From positions 1 to 7,759 of the forward strand of contig DDED01000080.1 in NCBI GenBank assembly GCA_002336035.1: DNA of 7,759 nt, written 5' to 3'. The translations under genes and the position numbers were made by a program. The DNA comes from Cellvibrionales bacterium UBA1963 (GTDB lineage Bacteria > Pseudomonadota > Gammaproteobacteria > Pseudomonadales > UBA7434). Under the pieces are notes generated by a model that was not told where the DNA came from, searched no databases, and saw only the letters and a list, made by a program, of their open reading frames with translations. Below, in pieces: positions 1 to 7,452 of the stretch; the first letter of the stretch is position 1; each line of letters begins with the position of its first letter.

Positions 1-1
1 A

Positions 2-2494
2 ATGGAGCGTCGTTGCCAAGAAGTTATTGATAAGTGTTGGCAGCTTGGTGACAACAACCCTATTCTATTTATTCATGATGTTGGAGCGGGTGGTTTATCA
101 AATGCTTTTCCTGAATTAGTCGCTGATGGTGGCCGTGGTGGTATTTTTGAACTTCGTCAAGTACCCAATGATGAGCGAAGTATGGCTCCGCATGAAATCT
201 GGTGTAATGAATCACAAGAACGTTATGTATTAGCCGTTTCTGATCAACAACTTGCTCAATTTAGTGCGATATGTGTGCGCGAACGAGCCCCCTTCGCTGT
301 GGTAGGTCGAGCTACAGAGGAAGAACATCTGACGGTAACAGATGCGCATTTTAGTGAAGATAAAAAACTCAATACACCAATTGATTTTCCGCTTGACGTT
401 CTGCTTGGCAAGACACCTAAAATCATTAAAAATGTGGAAAGTAAACAACCACCTCTCAACAGCTTAGATTTAACTGATGTTACATTGGCCGATGCCGCCG
501 AACGCATTTTACGCTTACCAACTGTCGCTGAAAAAACTTTCTTGATCACTATTGGCGATCGAAGTGTTACTGGTATGGTCAACAGAGATCAAATGGTAGG
601 ACCTTGGCAGGTTCCTGTAGCTGATTGTGGAGTTACCGCTTGCGCATTAGACTCATATCATGGCGAAGCGATGTCACTTGGTGAGCGCACTCCTGTTGCC
701 TTACTCAATTATGGTGCTTCAGCACGATTAGCCGTTGCCGAAGCTTTGACTAATATTGCCAGTGCAGATATTGGTGATTTAAATCGTATAAAATTATCAG
801 CTAACTGGATGTCACCGGCAGGTCACCCTGGCGAAGATGCAGGTTTATATGAAGCGGTCAAAGCCATTGGTGAAGAGTTATGTCCAGCGTTAGGACTAAC
901 TATCCCTGTAGGCAAAGACTCTATGTCGATGAAAACCCAATGGCAAGAAAATGGTGAGGATAAATCAGTGACTTCACCTCTTTCTTTGGTTATTACTGCC
1001 TTTGGGGCAGTTAAAGATATTCGCAAGACAGTGACACCAGAATTACGCTCAGACCAAGGTGAAACTAGGCTAATTGCAATCGATTTGTCGCAGGGTAAAA
1101 ATCGCTTAGGTGGTTCATGTTTAGCACAAGTTTATAAACAATTAGGAAATGAAACGCCTGACTTAGATAAGCCTGAATTGTTAAAAGGTTTTTTCAATGC
1201 AATACAAGTTCTCGTCGCTAAACAAAAATTGCTTGCCTATCATGACCGTTCTGACGGAGGTTTATTTACTACGGTAGTTGAAATGGCGTTTGCTGGTCAC
1301 ACCGGCGTAGATATAGATCTTAGTCAGTTAACTGGAGACAGTTTAGCCACATTATTTAATGAAGAGTTGGGCGCTGTAATTCAAGTTCGTCAACAAGATA
1401 TGGATGAAGTATATGCCGTATTTGCAGAATATAATGTAGTTGATTGTTGCAACGATATTGGCCAATTAAATAATGAAGATACCATTCGCTTTAGTCGTAA
1501 CAACAACGTAGTGCTTGAAAACTCACGTACCTATTATCGAACCACTTGGGCAGAAACCACATTAAAAATGCAATCATTACGTGATAATAGTGAATGCGCA
1601 GAGCAAGAGCATGCTGTTAAATTTGATACTGAAGACCCAGGCCTAAATGCTACTCTTACTTTTGACATTAATGAAGATATAGTGGCAAAATTAATTGCTC
1701 AAGATGCGATTAACGAATCCAATCCTCGTATTGCTATTTTACGTGAGCAAGGAGTTAATTCACATGTTGAAATGGCTGCGGCTTTTGATAGAGCTGGTTT
1801 TATTGCCATTGACGTACACATGTCTGATATTCTTTCAGGGCGCACAGACTTAGCTAATTTCGCTGGACTTGTTGCTTGTGGTGGTTTCTCATACGGTGAT
1901 GTTTTGGGTGCCGGAGAAGGATGGGCTAAATCGATTCTTTTTAATACTAAAACCCGTGATATGTTTCGTGAATTCTTTCATCGCCAAGACAGCTTTACTT
2001 TAGGTGTTTGTAATGGTTGTCAAATGTTGTCAAACCTAAAAGAAATAATTCCTGGCAGTGATGCTTGGCCTCATTTTGTACAAAATAAATCTGAACGCTT
2101 TGAAGCCCGTTTTGCTCTTGTTGAAATACAACCAAGTCCTTCAATATTTTTTCAAGACATGGATGGCTCTAGAATGCCTATTGCCGTCTCTCATGGTGAA
2201 GGCCATGCTGAATTTTCTTCAGAACAAGCCATCGGTGATGCAAACGATACTGGCACTGTTGCTATGCGTTATGTGGATAATTACGGTCACGTAACTGAAA
2301 CTTATCCAGCAAACCCTAATGGCTCACCTGATGGTATCGCCGGTGTGTGCTCCGATGATGGTCGAGTGACGATTATGATGCCGCATCCAGAACGTGTTTT
2401 TCGTAGCGCTCAGCATTCATGGGCGCCTGACGATTGGGGCGATGATTCACCTTGGATGCGTTTATTTCAAAATGCCAGGGTAAAAGTCAGCTAA
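2..2494 (+). CDS. purL: Phosphoribosylformylglycinamidine synthase (FGAM synthase), 5'-truncated by window edge
   Basis: PurL makes formylglycinamidine ribonucleotide from FGAR, glutamine and ATP, the fourth step of de novo purine synthesis in the cytoplasm. The 830 visible residues hold the second half of the synthase core and the whole C-terminal glutaminase domain. Synthase motifs are GDRSVTGMVNRDQMVGPWQ (from residue 185), GKDSMSMKT (304-312) and HDRSDGGL (414-421). The glutaminase domain begins near PRIAILREQGVNSH (575) and carries the nucleophile in GVCNGCQ (Cys670) and the His795/Glu797 pair in PHPE. These sit exactly 465 residues below Cys1135, His1260 and Glu1262 of the 1295-residue enterobacterial enzyme, so about 465 N-terminal residues lie outside the window and the first ATG is internal. 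All visible catalytic residues are intact and no frameshift is seen. This is the large fused type, not the PurS/PurL/PurQ three-subunit type. Confidence 0.98.
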   Translation: MERRCQEVIDKCWQLGDNNPILFIHDVGAGGLSNAFPELVADGGRGGIFELRQVPNDERSMAPHEIWCNESQERYVLAVSDQQLAQFSAICVRERAPFAVVGRATEEEHLTVTDAHFSEDKKLNTPIDFPLDVLLGKTPKIIKNVESKQPPLNSLDLTDVTLADAAERILRLPTVAEKTFLITIGDRSVTGMVNRDQMVGPWQVPVADCGVTACALDSYHGEAMSLGERTPVALLNYGASARLAVAEALTNIASADIGDLNRIKLSANWMSPAGHPGEDAGLYEAVKAIGEELCPALGLTIPVGKDSMSMKTQWQENGEDKSVTSPLSLVITAFGAVKDIRKTVTPELRSDQGETRLIAIDLSQGKNRLGGSCLAQVYKQLGNETPDLDKPELLKGFFNAIQVLVAKQKLLAYHDRSDGGLFTTVVEMAFAGHTGVDIDLSQLTGDSLATLFNEELGAVIQVRQQDMDEVYAVFAEYNVVDCCNDIGQLNNEDTIRFSRNNNVVLENSRTYYRTTWAETTLKMQSLRDNSECAEQEHAVKFDTEDPGLNATLTFDINEDIVAKLIAQDAINESNPRIAILREQGVNSHVEMAAAFDRAGFIAIDVHMSDILSGRTDLANFAGLVACGGFSYGDVLGAGEGWAKSILFNTKTRDMFREFFHRQDSFTLGVCNGCQMLSNLKEIIPGSDAWPHFVQNKSERFEARFALVEIQPSPSIFFQDMDGSRMPIAVSHGEGHAEFSSEQAIGDANDTGTVAMRYVDNYGHVTETYPANPNGSPDGIAGVCSDDGRVTIMMPHPERVFRSAQHSWAPDDWGDDSPWMRLFQNARVKVS

Positions 2495-2510
2495 TAGATA
2501 AGTAATACGG

Positions 2511-2538
2511 TTGTCGTTTCTCGTAAATGTCTTACACT
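2511..2538 (+). promoter_or_regulatory. Weak candidate sigma-70 promoter in the secD leader
   Basis: In the 175-nt gap between purL and secD, TTGTCG (2511-2516) and TACACT (2533-2538) are separated by 16 nt, each matching four of six consensus positions. A start near 2545 would give a leader of about 125 nt. A second, weaker option is TTGAGG (2576-2581) with an extended -10, TG-T-TAATCT (2596-2604). I see no GC-rich hairpin plus T-run after purL, so read-through from purL is also possible. The rest of the gap holds a short direct repeat, CATTGA (2560-2565 and 2574-2579), and nothing else I can name. Confidence 0.25.
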
Positions 2539-2669
2539 TATGACTGTATGAGAGTCCTTCATTGAATTGAATGCATTGAGGCCCCGGTTACTAACTGTTA
2601 ATCTTCTTATTTTAATGGCGCATAACAAACCGCTTAAATTAATCATAAAAGAGAGTCGACATTGTCACT

Positions 2670-4514
2670 ATGAACCAATATTCATTATGGAAATACGCCA
2701 TCGTTTTGTTCGCTTTAATCATGGCAATCGTTTTTTCGTTACCCAATTTATACGCACCCGATCCTGCTGTTCAGATTTCAGGAGAAAGTAGCAGTCTCGT
2801 CATGGATCAAGATGATTATAATCTTGCCAGTGATTCACTTATTCAGGCTAATATTGCTGTTAAACAGATTGCCATTGTTGATAATAAGTTAGAAATAAGA
2901 CTGTTATCAAGGAGCGATCAATTGCCCGCTAAAAGAATACTGCAGGATGCCTTGGGTCGTGATAATTATATCGTTGCTTTAAATTTAGCGCCAACCACAC
3001 CTGACTGGCTTAAGTCGATAGGGGCAGGGCCCCTTAAGCTCGGTCTTGATTTAAGCGGTGGTGTTCATTTTTTGATGGAAGTCGATACGCTTGCAGCAAT
3101 CGATACACGGCTTCGATCGAGTTTAACCAGTTATAAGGCGTTACTTCGAAAAGAAAAAATTCGCGGTATCGTACAAATAAAAGACAATGTTGTCACGGGT
3201 AAATTTAAGACTGAAGCGCTTCGAGATGAAGCGTCGTCTTTGGCTTTTAAATCCATGCCTGAAATGACGCGGAATAAATCAGAAAAAGACGGTGTTTTTT
3301 ATCTGACCCTTGAACTTGGTGAGCAAGCTATTATCAATTTGGAGGACGAGGCCGTAGGGCAAAACCTTATTACGCTTCGTAACCGAGTGAATGAGCTTGG
3401 TGTTTCTGAGCCATTGGTTCAGCGCCAAGGTCGAAACCGTGTTGTTGTTGAGTTGCCCGGCGTTCAAGACACAGCAACAGCAAAGCGCATATTGGGTAAA
3501 ACGGCCAACCTAGAATTTCGTTTAGCTGTAAATGGCGATACGAGCAGTTTTAACCGAGAGACCGTTTCATTTGAAGACACAACGGTTGAAATAGAGCGAG
3601 ATATTATAGTTTCGGGTGAAAGCGTCGCCGGTGCTCAATTTGGTTTTGATGAAAACTCAAGGCCACAAGTTAATATTAATCTCGATGCAGAGGGCGGTAA
3701 GTTAATGCATCGCATAACTCGCCATGCTGTTCAGCGGAAAATGGCTGTGCTTTTTATCGAACGAAAAACTAGAAAGATCGGCTCTCAATTAAATGCCGAT
3801 AATAAACTTGAACCTGTTTACGAACGCTATAATCAACGTCGTGTGATAAGTCTTGCTACAATTCAATCTCCACTTGGGGCAAGCTTTCGTATTACCGGTA
3901 TTGACAGCCAGTCAGAAGCGGCAGAGTTGGCGTTGCTGCTTAGAGCTGGAGCTCTCGCTGCGCCAATGGAATTCGTTGAGGAGCGGACAATTGGGCCGTC
4001 TTTGGGAGCAGAAAATATCGCATTGGGCGTTAAGTCTGTCGTGATTGGCTTTAGCTTGGTATTGTTTTTCATGGTGCTTTTTTACCGCGTCTTTGGACTT
4101 GCAGCCAATATTGCATTGTCTATGAATTTATTATTAATTATTGCGATTATGTCTATGCTCTCTGCGACTCTGACCTTGCCGGGCATCGCTGGTATTGTCC
4201 TAACCGTCGGTATGGCTGTCGATGCAAATGTATTAATCTTTTCTCGTATTCGCGAAGAGTTGACGAGTGGACTCTCACCTGCAATGGCTATTCATACGGG
4301 TTTTGAGCGCGCATTTTTAACCATATTAGACGCGAATTTAACGACGTTGTTGGCAGCAGTGATTCTTTATGCCGTAGGCACTGGGCCCATTAAAGGCTTT
4401 GCTATCACATTGTCGATAGGTATTTTAACATCCATGTTTACAGCTATCATGGGTACACGTTCAATTATCAACTTAATTTATGGCGGTCGATCAGTGAAAA
4501 AGCTTGCGCTATAA
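2670..4514 (+). CDS. secD: Protein translocase subunit SecD
   Basis: SecD works with SecF in the inner membrane, using the ion gradient to pull preproteins out on the periplasmic side after SecYEG/SecA translocation. The 614 residues match the usual length (615 in E. coli). TM1 spans about residues 8-24, followed by the family-typical LPNLYAPDPAVQISG. GLDLSGGVHFLMEV (from 125) opens the large periplasmic region, which runs to about 448. Five more membrane segments follow at roughly 453-474, 480-498, 503-525, 553-573 and 580-602. GMAVDANVLIFSRIREEL in TM4 carries Asp518, the counterpart of the ion-coupling Asp519 of E. coli. The ATG is chosen because the N-terminus aligns with known SecD proteins. 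Its purine-rich site (AAAAGAGAG, 2647-2655) lies about 14 nt upstream, farther than usual. No yajC, tgt or queA precedes it, so this may be a second secD copy. It forms an operon with secF. Confidence 0.96.
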   Translation: MNQYSLWKYAIVLFALIMAIVFSLPNLYAPDPAVQISGESSSLVMDQDDYNLASDSLIQANIAVKQIAIVDNKLEIRLLSRSDQLPAKRILQDALGRDNYIVALNLAPTTPDWLKSIGAGPLKLGLDLSGGVHFLMEVDTLAAIDTRLRSSLTSYKALLRKEKIRGIVQIKDNVVTGKFKTEALRDEASSLAFKSMPEMTRNKSEKDGVFYLTLELGEQAIINLEDEAVGQNLITLRNRVNELGVSEPLVQRQGRNRVVVELPGVQDTATAKRILGKTANLEFRLAVNGDTSSFNRETVSFEDTTVEIERDIIVSGESVAGAQFGFDENSRPQVNINLDAEGGKLMHRITRHAVQRKMAVLFIERKTRKIGSQLNADNKLEPVYERYNQRRVISLATIQSPLGASFRITGIDSQSEAAELALLLRAGALAAPMEFVEERTIGPSLGAENIALGVKSVVIGFSLVLFFMVLFYRVFGLAANIALSMNLLLIIAIMSMLSATLTLPGIAGIVLTVGMAVDANVLIFSRIREELTSGLSPAMAIHTGFERAFLTILDANLTTLLAAVILYAVGTGPIKGFAITLSIGILTSMFTAIMGTRSIINLIYGGRSVKKLAL

Positions 4515-4525
4515 AGCTCATTGAA

Positions 4526-4540
4526 GGCATTTTTCATGCC
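4526..4540 (+). other. Short inverted repeat between secD and secF
   Basis: GGCAT, a TTTTC spacer and ATGCC form a perfect 5-bp stem in the 50-nt gap between the two genes. It is too short, and has no T-run after it, to be a convincing terminator. It could slightly affect mRNA stability or the relative translation of SecD and SecF, but it may equally be chance. Confidence 0.2.
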
Positions 4541-4564
4541 GCATTTTGTAATAAGGGTTTATTC

Positions 4565-5488
4565 ATGGCTTCACTCACAACATTCAAGTTTATGGCTTAC
4601 CGACGCTGGGCTCAAATTTTCTCAATATGCCTTGTTTTTGCGTCAATTCTTTCTTTGTCAACGAACGGTCTAAAGCTTGGCTTAGACTTCACGGGTGGTA
4701 CCTTAGTTGAGGTTTCGTACAGTCAAAAAGCCGATTTAAGTGCCATTCGTAAGCAGCTAGACGCAGCTGATTACAATAATGCATTGGTGATAAATTTTGG
4801 TTCAGAAGAGGATGTTTTAGTCAGGCTCCCTCAAAGTAAAAGCAGTCAGTTAGGCGATGAAATACTGGCTACGTTAAAGCAGGACTTTGACGGTGAGATT
4901 GATCTTCATCGAATTGAATTTGTAGGCCCGCAAGTCGGTGAAGAGTTACGTGAGCAGGGTGGTTTAGGGTTATTGATGGCTTTAATTTGTGTCATGATAT
5001 ACGTGACGTTTCGCTTTCAATATAAATTCTCTATTGCAGCCGTTGTTGCGCTTATTCACGACGTAGTGATCACGCTAGGGCTTTTCTCTATCTTTCAATG
5101 GGATTTTGATTTAACCGTATTAGCGGCCTTATTGGCCGTAATAGGTTACTCATTAAATGACACGATTGTTGTTTCGGATCGGATTCGAGAAAATTTTCGG
5201 ATAGTACGCAAATCTACGTCATTGGATATTATCAATCGTTCATTAAATCAAACTTTAGGCAGAACAATTATGACGTCTGCCACCACCTTATTGGTTTTAT
5301 TTTCTCTGTTTTTTTTCGGCGGAGAAATTATTCATGGTTTTGCTACTGGCCTCATTATTGGTGTATTGGTTGGCACTTATTCATCGGTGTTTGTTGCTGC
5401 AAATATATTATTAAGTCTGAGTATTAGCCAAGAAGATTTAGCCATACCGCTGGTAGAAGGATCCGATCAAACCGATATGATGCCATAA
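4565..5488 (+). CDS. secF: Protein translocase subunit SecF
   Basis: SecF is the obligate partner of SecD in the SecDF(-YajC) accessory complex of the inner-membrane Sec translocon. It has 307 residues (E. coli 323). TM1 is at about 16-33, followed by the conserved GLDFTGGT (39-46), a small periplasmic domain to about 130, and five more membrane segments between about 133 and 285. GYSLNDTIVVSDRIREN in TM4 includes Asp199, the counterpart of E. coli Asp213, and this segment packs against TM4 of SecD in the ion pathway. The start is supported by AAGGG (4553-4557), 7 nt before the ATG. The gene follows secD after 50 nt, without a clear terminator. The C-terminus ends in a short acidic tail and lacks an extended cytoplasmic domain. 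No key residue is missing. Confidence 0.96.
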   Translation: MASLTTFKFMAYRRWAQIFSICLVFASILSLSTNGLKLGLDFTGGTLVEVSYSQKADLSAIRKQLDAADYNNALVINFGSEEDVLVRLPQSKSSQLGDEILATLKQDFDGEIDLHRIEFVGPQVGEELREQGGLGLLMALICVMIYVTFRFQYKFSIAAVVALIHDVVITLGLFSIFQWDFDLTVLAALLAVIGYSLNDTIVVSDRIRENFRIVRKSTSLDIINRSLNQTLGRTIMTSATTLLVLFSLFFFGGEIIHGFATGLIIGVLVGTYSSVFVAANILLSLSISQEDLAIPLVEGSDQTDMMP

Positions 5489-5518
5489 TATGCTGTAAAT
5501 TCTTTTTACTGTCTTTCT

Positions 5519-5523
5519 TGAGG
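5519..5523 (+). promoter_or_regulatory. Ribosome binding site that decides the ppnN start
   Basis: TGAGG lies 8 nt before the ATG at 5532 but only 2 nt before the in-frame ATG at 5526. The start codons are packed as ATG-GTG-ATG (5526, 5529, 5532). Normal spacing favours 5532. Confidence 0.6.
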
Positions 5524-5531
5524 TCATGGTG

Positions 5532-6914
5532 ATGCGTTCAACTGTGGATAATTCTACGCTCTTTATTTCTGTCAGCCCTGGCAACAGCTTACAAACACTT
5601 TCCCAAAAAGAAATCTCATACCTATACGACGGAAGTCAGAGTGAGCTGTATGAGATATTTAAACAGTGTTCGCTGGCGGTGTTAAACAGTGGCAGTGAGA
5701 TCGATAGCGTGAGTGAACTGACCAAGCTTCATAGTGATTTTGATATTAAAGTCATTCAGCAGGAGCGAGGTATTAAGCTGGAATTAGTCAATTCACCGAG
5801 CCAAGCATTTGTTGATGGTCAAATGATCAAAGGTATTAAAGAGCATTTATTTGCAGTGCTTCGAGACATTGTTTTTATTCATGCGGTGCTTTACAAGACG
5901 CATGATCTAGACAGTAATTCTGCTGACAAAAACACTGATACTGTGTTTAATATATTGCGCAATGCAGGTGTTTTAATTCCTCAACAAGACCCCTCACTTA
6001 TTGTTTGTTGGGGTGGCCATTCTATTGCTCGTGAGGAGTATGATTACACTAAAAATATTGGTTATCAATTAGGGTTACGTGGCTTAAATATTTGTACTGG
6101 TTGCGGACCTGGCGCAATGAAAGGCCCAATGAAAGGCGCTGCTGTTGCACACGCAAAACAACGTAATGCAGCAGGGCGTTATGTAGGCTTGTCTGAACCG
6201 GGCATTATCGCCGCTGAATCACCGAATCCTCTAGTGAACGAATTGGTTATTTTACCTGATATTGAAAAGCGTCTTGAATCTTTTGTTCGCTTTGGTCACG
6301 GTATTATCGTCTTTCCTGGTGGTGTGGGTACCGCTGAAGAGATATTCTATCTGCTCGCATTACTCTTGCACCCAAGTAACACTGGGCAAACGATTCCCTT
6401 AATATTTACTGCACCAACAACGTCAGCTAATTATTTCAAAAAAATTGACCAGTTTATTGTTTTGTTGCTAGGTGAAGGTGTCCGTTCACTGTACCAGATA
6501 ATTATAGATGATTCGGAATCTGTTGCTCAATCGATGAGCTCAGCTATGGCTGAGGTTAAGGCGCAAAGACAGCGGTCGAAAGATGCTTATTTTTTTAATT
6601 GGTCGTTAACGGTCCCGCTTGCGTTGCAGCAGCCATTTTTTCCGAGTCATGAAAACATGGCCAATTTAAATTTACACCGTAATCAATCGGCATTTGATTT
6701 AGCCGTCAATATGAGAGCGATGTTTTCTGGCTTGGTGGCGGGTAATGTTAAGGCAGAGGGACTTGCTGCGATTGACCTCCATGGTCCTTATCAAATCACA
6801 GGCGATGCAGCGTTGCTTAAAGCGCTTGACGATCTTCTTGAAGATTTTGTGGCTATTGGTAGGATGAAAATTAATAGCCAGCACTATCGACCGTGTTATC
6901 AAATTATAGGCTAA
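5532..6914 (+). CDS. ppnN: Pyrimidine/purine nucleotide 5'-monophosphate nucleosidase, LOG family
   Basis: PpnN (formerly YgdH) cleaves the N-glycosidic bond of nucleoside monophosphates, releasing base and ribose 5-phosphate. The E. coli enzyme is activated by (p)ppGpp and supports purine salvage during the stringent response. This copy has 460 residues from ATG 5532 (462 from 5526), against 454 in E. coli. It shows the three-part layout: an N-terminal DUF4478-type region (about 10-115, including CSLAVLNSGS and RGIKLELVNSPSQAFVDGQ), a central Rossmann LOG/'lysine decarboxylase-like' domain, and a C-terminal DUF3412-type region from about 350. Central motifs are CWGGHSI, TGCGPGAMKGPMKGAA (from 189), NPLVNELVILPDIEKRLESF and the catalytic PGGVGTAEE (262-270). 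The motifs are complete. The gene follows secF after 43 nt with no terminator I can see, so co-transcription is likely. Older annotation as a lysine decarboxylase would be wrong. Confidence 0.95.
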   Translation: MRSTVDNSTLFISVSPGNSLQTLSQKEISYLYDGSQSELYEIFKQCSLAVLNSGSEIDSVSELTKLHSDFDIKVIQQERGIKLELVNSPSQAFVDGQMIKGIKEHLFAVLRDIVFIHAVLYKTHDLDSNSADKNTDTVFNILRNAGVLIPQQDPSLIVCWGGHSIAREEYDYTKNIGYQLGLRGLNICTGCGPGAMKGPMKGAAVAHAKQRNAAGRYVGLSEPGIIAAESPNPLVNELVILPDIEKRLESFVRFGHGIIVFPGGVGTAEEIFYLLALLLHPSNTGQTIPLIFTAPTTSANYFKKIDQFIVLLLGEGVRSLYQIIIDDSESVAQSMSSAMAEVKAQRQRSKDAYFFNWSLTVPLALQQPFFPSHENMANLNLHRNQSAFDLAVNMRAMFSGLVAGNVKAEGLAAIDLHGPYQITGDAALLKALDDLLEDFVAIGRMKINSQHYRPCYQIIG

Positions 6915-6918
6915 TATT

Positions 6919-7242
6919 TTAGTCTTCGGTCCAAATCCAGCGAAGCGGTTCACCAAAATCATCGTAGATTAATTTCCGCTTTGGCCTACTTTGTTTTTCG
7001 CGCTTGATCGTTTTTACTTGTCGTCTTTTCTCAAGTGAGTCAACCACTTCAGGTAAAAATGTCCATTCTGTTTTTTCTGACTCCATCTGCCATGTATCGG
7101 CTTTAAGCGGTTTATTGGCACCATCACGACTACTGACACCACGGGGTATCTGAGCAATATTTTTGCCTTTGTCTAAGAACTTATCGAGCTGCGCATCAAG
7201 CTCGTCTCTTAAATCGGCCTTTGAGGGTATCTTTTTTACCAT
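6919..7242 (-). CDS. Uncharacterised small charged protein with FL-x-KG-K-x-I-x-x-IPRGVS motif
   Basis: I do not recognise this 107-residue protein with certainty. The N-terminal third looks helical and charged (SKADLRDELDAQLDKFLDKG) and leads into GKNIAQIPRGVSSRD (26-40). The middle has WTFLPEVVDSLEKRR, then a strongly basic stretch, KTIKREKQSRPKRK (about 77-90), and an aromatic-acidic end, LIYDDFGEPLRWIWTED (91-107). There is no signal peptide, membrane segment or cysteine, so a cytoplasmic nucleic-acid- or RNA-polymerase-binding role is possible. From memory, FL-x(2)-G-x(2)-I/V-x(2)-I loosely recalls the RNA-polymerase-binding SutA protein of Pseudomonas, a weak comparison only. A real gene is supported by sustained, compositionally sensible coding from ATG to stop and by the lack of a competing gene. 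The site before the ATG has no clear Shine-Dalgarno. It converges on ppnN with a 4-nt gap. Confidence 0.75.
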   Translation of the reverse strand: MVKKIPSKADLRDELDAQLDKFLDKGKNIAQIPRGVSSRDGANKPLKADTWQMESEKTEWTFLPEVVDSLEKRRQVKTIKREKQSRPKRKLIYDDFGEPLRWIWTED

Positions 7243-7316
7243 AATGAATTGAGCTATTAGCCTAATGCAGGTTGAATCGGATGGATAAATCTTTTGTCAA
7301 TTCTAGATCACCTCTG

Positions 7317-7346
7317 AGTATAGTTGAAAAACCTCTGTCATGACAA
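7317..7346 (-). promoter_or_regulatory. Candidate sigma-70 promoter for the 107-residue gene, overlapping a palindrome
   Basis: On the minus strand TTGTCA (7346-7341) and TATACT (7322-7317) are 18 nt apart, each matching five of six consensus positions. Transcription would begin near 7310, leaving a leader of about 68 nt before the ATG at 7242. The -35 box overlaps a perfect 10-bp palindrome, TGTCATGACA (7336-7345), a reasonable place for a repressor or activator. A perfect TTGACA also occurs on the same strand (7300-7295), but I find no good -10 at the right distance from it. Confidence 0.4.
7336..7345. repeat. Perfect 10-bp palindrome TGTCATGACA
   Basis: The sequence equals its own reverse complement and overlaps the -35 element of the candidate minus-strand promoter. 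It could be an operator half-site pair, but 10 bp of symmetry can occur by chance in an AT-rich gap. Confidence 0.3.
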
Positions 7347-7452
7347 AAATCGATAAAAATGTGCAATCAACACGGATTCACTGTGATAGCTCTTATGCAG
7401 AGAAATGGCTCTTCTTAAGATCCACGCCTGAACGGTGCCATATCATAATGAG

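Noticed and set aside
256..582. 108-codon minus-strand frame opposite purL
   Set aside because: It is an antisense shadow of a strongly conserved coding region, with no recognisable domain.
2058..2294. 78-codon plus-strand frame inside purL
   Set aside because: It lies wholly within the intact glutaminase domain of purL in another frame and has no start signals of its own.
2567..2791. 74-codon plus-strand frame across the secD start, considered as a leader peptide
   Set aside because: It begins at TTG without a ribosome site, has no signal-peptide pattern, and more than half of it is an out-of-frame reading of secD.
5493..5510. Hairpin GTAAA/TTTAC in the secF-ppnN gap as a terminator
   Set aside because: It is a five-pair AT-rich stem and unlikely to stop transcription.
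6909..6924. Bidirectional terminator between ppnN and the 107-residue gene
   Set aside because: The stem is only six pairs including a G-T pair, is AT-rich, and lacks a proper T-run on either side.
6699..6962. 87-codon minus-strand frame overlapping the ends of ppnN and the 107-residue gene
   Set aside because: It runs antisense to the conserved C-terminal region of ppnN and in another frame of the better supported minus-strand gene.
7272..7300. Perfect TTGACA (minus strand, 7300-7295) as the main promoter of the 107-residue gene
   Set aside because: No hexamer resembling TATAAT lies 15-18 nt downstream; the best matches share only two positions.
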